A stretch of DNA of 9,365 nucleotides from DASPLH01 sp035627675 (GTDB lineage Bacteria; Acidobacteriota; Terriglobia; Terriglobales; Acidobacteriaceae), in NCBI GenBank assembly GCA_035627675.1, contig DASPLH010000070.1, forward strand, positions 1-9,365, in the 5' to 3' direction. This document shows positions 5,988 to 9,365 of the stretch, piece after piece. A model generated the notes under the pieces. It saw only the letters and a list, made by a program, of their open reading frames with translations. It had not been told where the DNA came from and did not search any database. Made by a program: the position numbers and the translations under genes. How positions within the stretch are numbered: position 1 is the first letter of the stretch; each line of letters begins with the position of its first letter.

Positions 5988-7226
5988 CTACTCGCTCCAG
6001 CGCTTGAACAGCAGCGAGCCGTTGGTGCCGCCGAAGCCGAACGAATTGCTCAGCGCGTAGTCCATCGACACCTTGCGTGCCTGGTTCGGGACGAAGTCCA
6101 TGCCTTCCGTCTCGGGATCCTGGGTGTCGAGGTTCATCGTCGGAGGCAGCGTTTGGTCCCGCAATGCGAGGATTGTGACGCCGGCCTCGAGTCCGCCAGC
6201 GCCGCCGAGCAGGTGTCCTGTCATCGACTTGCTGGAACTCACGGCGATTTTCTGGTCTCCGAAGCAGCGGCGGATTGCCTTCGCCTCCAGCACGTCGCCG
6301 ACAGGCGTCGAGGTGCCGTGCGCGTTGACGTAGCCGATGTCGGTCGGCTTCAGCTTCGCGTCGTTGATGGCGTTCATCATGACGCGGAAGCCGCCATCCC
6401 CGTCTTCCGACGGGGAGGTGATGTGATACGCGTCGGCGCTCATGCCGTATCCCACGATCTCGGCGATGGGCTGGGCGCCGCGCTTGCGCGCGAGTTCCAG
6501 TTCCTCGAGAACCAGGATGCCGGCGCCTTCGCCGACCACGAATCCGTCGCGATCCTTGTCCCACGGACGGCTGGCGCGCGTCGGGTCATCGTTGCGCGTC
6601 GATAGAGCGCGCATCGAGGCGAACCCGCCGACGCCCATCGGAGTGATCGCAGCCTCGGACCCGCCGGCGATCATGACGTCGGCATCGCCGCGCTGGATGA
6701 TCTTGAAAGCGTCTCCGATGGCGTGCGCGCTCGTCGTGCAGGCGGTCGCCGTGGCTTCGTTCGGACCTTTGGCCCCGTAGCGAATGCTGACATGGCCGGC
6801 AGCCAGGTTGACGATGGCGGCCGGGATGAAGAAGGGAGAAATCTTGCGCGGCCCACCTTCCATCAGGTTGGTGTGCTCGCGCTCAATGACGTCGAACCCG
6901 CCGATGCCGGAGCCGATGTGTACGCCGACGCGCGTGGCGTTCTCCGGCGTAACCTGGATCCCCGACATCTTCATCGCCTCATCCGTGGCTGCGAGCGCCA
7001 GGTGGATGAAGCGGCCCATCTTCTTGATTTCTTTCTTCTCGATGAAGTTGAGCGGGTCGAAGTTCTTTACTTCCGCTGCGATCTGGCAAGCGAACTGGGA
7101 GGCGTCAAAGTGAGTGATTCTTGCGACACCACTGGTTCCTGCGAGCAGGTTGTCCCATACCTCGCGGCTGGTGTGGCCGACTCCGCAGATAAGCCCGATC
7201 CCGGTTACTACTACCCGACGCGTCAA
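5988..7226 (-). CDS. fabF: Beta-ketoacyl-ACP synthase II (FabF)
   Basis: FabF condenses malonyl-ACP with a growing acyl-ACP, the chain-extension step of type II fatty-acid synthesis. It has 412 residues, the standard length. The thiolase-fold catalytic triad is present: Cys163 in TACTTSAHAIGDA (161-173), His303 in NAHGTSTPVGD (301-311) and His338 in KSMTGHLLGGAGG (333-345). The C-terminal glycine-rich loop SFGFGGTNG (395-403) is also typical. The family usually reads ACATGAHA around the nucleophile; ACTTSAHA here is a mild variant. The start is a TTG at 7226. It is chosen because the family N-terminus RRVVVTGIG follows at once and no ATG or GTG is near. It lies 3 nt after the acpP stop, so translation is probably coupled to acpP. 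The transcript ends at the hairpin at 5937-5966. Confidence 0.96.
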   Translation of the reverse strand: MTRRVVVTGIGLICGVGHTSREVWDNLLAGTSGVARITHFDASQFACQIAAEVKNFDPLNFIEKKEIKKMGRFIHLALAATDEAMKMSGIQVTPENATRVGVHIGSGIGGFDVIEREHTNLMEGGPRKISPFFIPAAIVNLAAGHVSIRYGAKGPNEATATACTTSAHAIGDAFKIIQRGDADVMIAGGSEAAITPMGVGGFASMRALSTRNDDPTRASRPWDKDRDGFVVGEGAGILVLEELELARKRGAQPIAEIVGYGMSADAYHITSPSEDGDGGFRVMMNAINDAKLKPTDIGYVNAHGTSTPVGDVLEAKAIRRCFGDQKIAVSSSKSMTGHLLGGAGGLEAGVTILALRDQTLPPTMNLDTQDPETEGMDFVPNQARKVSMDYALSNSFGFGGTNGSLLFKRWSE

Positions 7227-7229
7227 GAT

Positions 7230-7475
7230 TTACTTGCCGCCTTTCGCGTGCGCGCCGATGTATTCGTTGGCGTCCTTCACCGTGCGGATCTTCTCTGCGT
7301 CTTCGTCCGGGATCTCGATGTCGAACGCCTCTTCGAATGCCATAACGAGCTCAACGATATCGAGCGAGTCAGCGCCAAGGTCGTCCACGAAAGAAGCGTT
7401 GGGAGTGACCTCACCTTCATCGACGCCGAGCTGCTCCACGATAATCTGTTTTACCTTATCTTCAACAGAAGCCAT
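7230..7475 (-). CDS. acpP: Acyl carrier protein
   Basis: It encodes 81 residues, the usual size. ACP carries fatty-acid intermediates on a phosphopantetheine arm. The attachment site is Ser37 in LGADSLDIVELVMAFEE (33-49). The protein is strongly acidic, with the standard helices VEDKVKQIIVEQLGV (4-18) and DEDAEKIRTVKDANEYI (57-73). The frame is open back to 7511, but the ATG at 7475 gives the normal ACP N-terminus (ASVEDKV) and has a good ribosome binding site, AAAGGAGAAG, about 10 nt upstream (near 7484-7493), so the longer version is rejected. It is the first gene of the acpP-fabF operon. Confidence 0.97.
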   Translation of the reverse strand: MASVEDKVKQIIVEQLGVDEGEVTPNASFVDDLGADSLDIVELVMAFEEAFDIEIPDEDAEKIRTVKDANEYIGAHAKGGK

Positions 7476-7510
7476 TGACAGACTTCTCCTTTCAAAATAG
7501 CGGTGGCACA

Positions 7511-7521
7511 TGCCAGCTACT
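7511..7521. repeat. Isolated copy of the AGCT-type repeat word in the acpP leader
   Basis: TGCCAGCTACT is identical to 3081-3091 at the left arm of the folP-dacB array. It lies close to the predicted acpP transcription start. An 11-base match alone could be chance, so this is a low-confidence member of the repeat family. Confidence 0.3.
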
Positions 7522-7522
7522 C

Positions 7523-7552
7523 ATCGTAAATGTTGGGCGAAACAGCGGTCAA
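7523..7552 (-). promoter_or_regulatory. Promoter of the acpP-fabF operon
   Basis: On the minus strand, TTGACC (7552-7547, 5 of 6 bases of the -35 consensus) and TACGAT (7528-7523, 4 of 6 bases of the -10) are 18 bp apart. Transcription would start near 7515, giving a leader of about 40 nt that contains the good acpP ribosome binding site. Confidence 0.5.
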
Positions 7553-7555
7553 TGA

Positions 7556-7567
7556 CGCGATATCGCG
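7556..7567. promoter_or_regulatory. Perfect 12-bp palindrome next to the acpP -35 box
   Basis: CGCGATATCGCG is self-complementary over all 12 bases and lies 3 bp upstream of the putative -35 box of acpP (minus strand). The position fits a repressor or activator site. I do not recognise a known regulator motif in it, and such palindromes do occur by chance. Confidence 0.3.
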
Positions 7568-7684
7568 GGAAGCCCGTGCGTTGGACGAACGTAACCGCCA
7601 TCGGGGCCGGCCGGTGGCCGTTGCGTAACGACGGTATTGACCACCTTGCCAACACAAGGGCCGGGCGGCGGCGGCTTGCGGCAA

Positions 7685-7696
7685 GTGACGCGTCAC
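7685..7696. promoter_or_regulatory. Perfect 12-bp palindrome upstream of the DUF2071 gene
   Basis: GTGACGCGTCAC is self-complementary and ends 37 bp before the preferred ATG of the DUF2071 gene, where an operator could act. The half-site GTGAC resembles part of CRP/FNR-family half-sites, but the spacing is wrong for the usual site. The rest of the 7568-7733 stretch holds a small CCTTG/CAAGG inverted pair (7644-7659) and nothing else I can support. Confidence 0.3.
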
Positions 7697-7733
7697 AGTC
7701 TCCATGGCGGAACTGCGCTAATCTCTAAGGGTG

Positions 7734-8558
7734 ATGGAACAGGACGTCCAGACGACATACATCGGCGCCGACAGTCTGCTCTACGCCACTGCGCACAGGC
7801 CGTGGCCGCCGCCGGACGGTCCCTGGATCATGACGCAGACCTGGAATGACCTGGCGTTCCTGCACTACGCCGTCGAACCTGCGGCGTTGCGCGCTCTTGT
7901 GCCGGATGTCCTCACGCTTGACCTCTACGACGGCAACGCGTGGCTGTCCATCACGCCCTTCTGGATGAGCAATGTCCGGCCTCCCGGAGTGCCGCCCGTT
8001 CCCGGCTTGTCGAAGTTCGGCGAGCTGAACGTGCGCACGTACGTGACCTACCGGGGCAAGCAGGGGATCTACTTCTTCAGCCTCGACGCGGGGAACCTCT
8101 CGGCCGTATGGGGCGCTCGCGTTTTCTATCGCCTGCCGTACTGGCACGCGAAGATCAATGTGGAAGGCGATCTGGCGCATGGCGTTGGGCTCCGCCGCGC
8201 CGCTCGCCCGGGAAGAGACATTCAATACAAGCTGAAGCGCATCCACGGCCCGAGGGCCGGCGACGAAATGCCCGAGTTTCGCGCCCGCTATGCGCCGACA
8301 GGCGAGCCGCAGGAAGCACGCCCGCGTTCGCTGTACTCGTTCCTTTGCGAACGCTACTGCCTGTATGCGTGGAACCGCGGGCGGCTGTATCGCGGCGAGA
8401 TTCACCACCTGCCCTGGCCGCTCCAACCGGCCGAAATCGAGATCGAGAAGAACACGATGGCTGTGCCGACCGGACTGCGGCTGCCCGCACAGCCGGACAT
8501 CGTTCAATATTCGCGGACACTGAAGGTGCTGGTGTGGCCTCCCGAGCGGATGGGCTAG
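7734..8558 (+). CDS. DUF2071 (YqjF-like) protein of unknown function
   Basis: It encodes 274 residues from the ATG at 7734. It carries the DUF2071 pattern: HRPWPPPDGPWIMTQTWNDLAF (21-42), then LVPDVLTLDLYDGNAWLSITPF (55-76), VRPPGVPPVPGLSKFGELNVRTYV (81-104) and GIYFFSLDA (111-119). A C-terminal segment (LYSFLCERYCLYAW and RGEIHHLPWPLQPA) closes the domain. No signal peptide or membrane helix is evident, so it is probably cytoplasmic. The family has no established biochemical role that I can name; the YqjF label is by similarity only. A GTG at 7731 immediately precedes the ATG. AAGGG (7727-7731) is closer than usual to either, so the exact start is uncertain by one codon. It appears to be a single-gene unit with a hairpin downstream. 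Confidence 0.9.
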   Translation: MEQDVQTTYIGADSLLYATAHRPWPPPDGPWIMTQTWNDLAFLHYAVEPAALRALVPDVLTLDLYDGNAWLSITPFWMSNVRPPGVPPVPGLSKFGELNVRTYVTYRGKQGIYFFSLDAGNLSAVWGARVFYRLPYWHAKINVEGDLAHGVGLRRAARPGRDIQYKLKRIHGPRAGDEMPEFRARYAPTGEPQEARPRSLYSFLCERYCLYAWNRGRLYRGEIHHLPWPLQPAEIEIEKNTMAVPTGLRLPAQPDIVQYSRTLKVLVWPPERMG

Positions 8559-8572
8559 CGCGTACAGGCCCC

Positions 8573-8607
8573 GGAATGGAGTAGTTGTACGACTACATTC
8601 CCGTTTT
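8573..8607 (+). terminator. Possible terminator after the DUF2071 gene
   Basis: GGAAT (8573-8577) pairs with ATTCC (8597-8601), and after a GGA bulge GTAGT (8581-8585) pairs with ACTAC (8592-8596) around a 6-nt loop. TTTT follows at 8604-8607. The stem is only 10 bp with a bulge and the T-run is short, so this is a moderate call. The inner 16 bases (8581-8596) are themselves nearly palindromic. Confidence 0.45.
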
Positions 8608-8694
8608 AGATTCCCAAAATCGTCCCTGTTCATTGACACCCGAGTAGCCATCGCAACACGCTGAACCTCGCAATGCCTCGGCAAGGAGGTTACG

Positions 8695-9123
8695 ATGCGT
8701 CGTACTGCACTACTCGCTCTTCTACTGGTTGTCGTCGCCGGCCTGGCGACAGTCGCTTTCGCGGAAAAACAGCTACAGCGAACCAATGCCCCATTTACGT
8801 CTCCGACCTCCGGGGAGGAGATGTACACCGCCTACTGCGCGTCCTGCCACGGTGCGCAAGCCAAGGGTGACGGTCCCGCCGCTCCCGCACTGAAGCAGCC
8901 TGTTCCGGACCTCACCCGGCTGAGCGCAAACAACGCCGGCAAGTTCCCGTTCGCCCACGTTCAGGAATCCATACGCGGCGAGGCGATGGTCGCTTCGCAC
9001 GGCTCGCGCGAAATGCCGGTCTGGGGACCCGTCTTCCGGCAAATGAGCGATCGGCAATCGGCGCTCGTCCATCAGAGGGTGAAGAACCTCGTCAGCCATC
9101 TGGAGAAACTCCAGTCCAAGTGA
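8695..9123 (+). CDS. Small periplasmic mono-heme cytochrome c (class I)
   Basis: It encodes 142 residues. Residues 1-23 are a signal peptide (RRTA, hydrophobic LLALLLVVVAGLATV, cleavage after AFA). The heme c site is CASCH (Cys48, Cys51, His52), followed by the typical GAQAKGDGPAAPALK (53-67). Met107 in SREMPVWGPVF is the likely sixth iron ligand. One domain only, so it is an electron shuttle in the periplasm; the donor and acceptor are not encoded here. The ribosome binding site AAGGAGGT (8683-8690) is the best in the window, 4 nt from the ATG, which suggests strong expression. A TTGACA (8633-8638) upstream matches the -35 consensus exactly, but no convincing -10 follows at normal spacing. 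The neighbours are unrelated in family. Confidence 0.93.
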   Translation: MRRTALLALLLVVVAGLATVAFAEKQLQRTNAPFTSPTSGEEMYTAYCASCHGAQAKGDGPAAPALKQPVPDLTRLSANNAGKFPFAHVQESIRGEAMVASHGSREMPVWGPVFRQMSDRQSALVHQRVKNLVSHLEKLQSK

Positions 9124-9141
9124 TCGCATACACTCTCCCTC

Positions 9142-9190
9142 GCGCTCCTCGCGGCTGATATGCTTCCGGCATATAGGCTGCGAGGAGTGC
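9142..9190 (+). promoter_or_regulatory. Long hairpin covering the ribosome binding site of the DUF1905 gene
   Basis: Bases 9142-9163 pair with 9169-9190 around the loop TTCCG: 18 Watson-Crick pairs, 3 G-U pairs and one G-A mismatch. The 3' arm contains GAGGAG (9182-9187), the only ribosome binding site of the gene starting at 9193, so the folded RNA would hide it. No T-run follows, which argues against a simple terminator for the cytochrome gene. It may be a translational switch or a palindromic repeat. Confidence 0.6.
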
Positions 9191-9192
9191 TC

Positions 9193-9365
9193 ATGCGAAA
9201 GCAATTCACCGTGAAACTCGACGGAGCGGAGCGCAGCGCAGCCGCCAGCTTGCGCCTGCCCTTCGATACGCGCCGGGTTTGGGGCAAGGCTCGTGTCCCG
9301 GTCAGGGGCACGATCAACGGATTTCCTTTCCGCAGCACAGTGGCCAACATGGGCGGCAGGCAATT
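9193..9365 (+). CDS. DUF1905-domain protein, N-terminal part only
   Basis: It has 57 complete codons from the ATG at 9193 to the window edge. The translation opens RKQFTVKLDGAERSAAASLRLPFD, then RRVWGKARVPVRGTINGFPFRSTVANMGG, which is the DUF1905 pattern (GKxRVPVRGTINGxPFR ... MGG), often found alone or joined to a YdeI/OmpD-associated domain. Function is not established; the domain is a small beta-barrel-like fold by reputation. GAGGAG at 9182-9187 gives a proper ribosome binding site but lies inside a strong hairpin. Whether a second domain follows cannot be seen. Confidence 0.85.
   Translation, partial: MRKQFTVKLDGAERSAAASLRLPFDTRRVWGKARVPVRGTINGFPFRSTVANMGGRQ

Noticed and set aside
4960..6564. 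A 534-codon open frame on the minus strand spanning the phosphatase, the intergenic terminator and part of fabF.
   Set aside because: It lies antisense to one well-supported gene, out of frame with another, and runs through a terminator. Its Arg-rich translation has no recognisable motif. High GC at third positions creates such open frames.
7725..8828. A 367-codon minus-strand frame opposite the DUF2071 gene and the start of the cytochrome gene.
   Set aside because: The plus-strand proteins have clear family motifs; this frame has none and no ribosome binding site. It is a shadow.
1..9365. A defence island, prophage, toxin-antitoxin pair, biosynthetic cluster or insertion sequence.
   Set aside because: Nearly all genes belong to known core or widespread families, with no integrase, transposase, terminal repeats around cargo, or base-composition shift visible by eye.

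Overview
The window is a GC-rich, densely packed chromosomal segment of mostly core (housekeeping) genes. The gene set and sequence style point to an acidobacterium, probably of the Terriglobia. The clues are a long-form ThyX-like protein with a DGQE-type motif, a LolA-like periplasmic protein, a zinc-finger/SpoIIE fusion, a DUF2071 protein and AGCT-rich intergenic repeats. This assignment is an inference from gene content; there is no rRNA or marker phylogeny in the window. I see no tRNA, rRNA, CRISPR array, transposase, phage gene or defence cassette.

Layout. On the minus strand, 1-627 is the N-terminal part of a ThyX-family (FAD-dependent thymidylate synthase-like) protein that runs off the left edge. 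Diverging from it is a plus-strand pair: a LolA-like secreted protein (781-1587), then, 4 nt later, dtd (1592-2041). Converging on dtd is folP (2121-3056, minus). folP and dacB (3261-4817, plus) diverge from a 204-bp intergenic region filled with an ordered array of AGCT-rich inverted and direct repeats. After dacB comes a plus-strand gene fusing a DksA/TraR-like zinc finger to a SpoIIE/RsbU-type phosphatase (4915-5928). A strong hairpin terminator separates it from the convergent acpP-fabF operon (7475 to 5988, minus), which has a recognisable promoter and a flanking palindrome. The right end is plus strand: a DUF2071/YqjF-like protein (7734-8558), a small periplasmic c-type cytochrome (8695-9123) and the start of a DUF1905 protein (9193 to the edge).

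How the genes relate. ThyX and FolP both belong to folate/thymidylate metabolism but lie in separate transcription units. AcpP and FabF are partners in fatty-acid elongation. Dtd proofreads D-aminoacyl-tRNA, and DacB trims D-Ala from peptidoglycan. The SpoIIE fusion is a likely signalling or partner-switching component. The right-end genes look like unlinked single-gene units.

I do not see a convincing new multi-gene system. The most notable points are: (a) the repeat array between folP and dacB, whose inverted arms sit symmetrically near two near-leaderless promoters; (b) the zinc finger-SpoIIE fusion; (c) a 22-pair hairpin that buries the ribosome binding site of the DUF1905 gene; and (d) a tandemly duplicated insert in a substrate-proximal loop of FolP.
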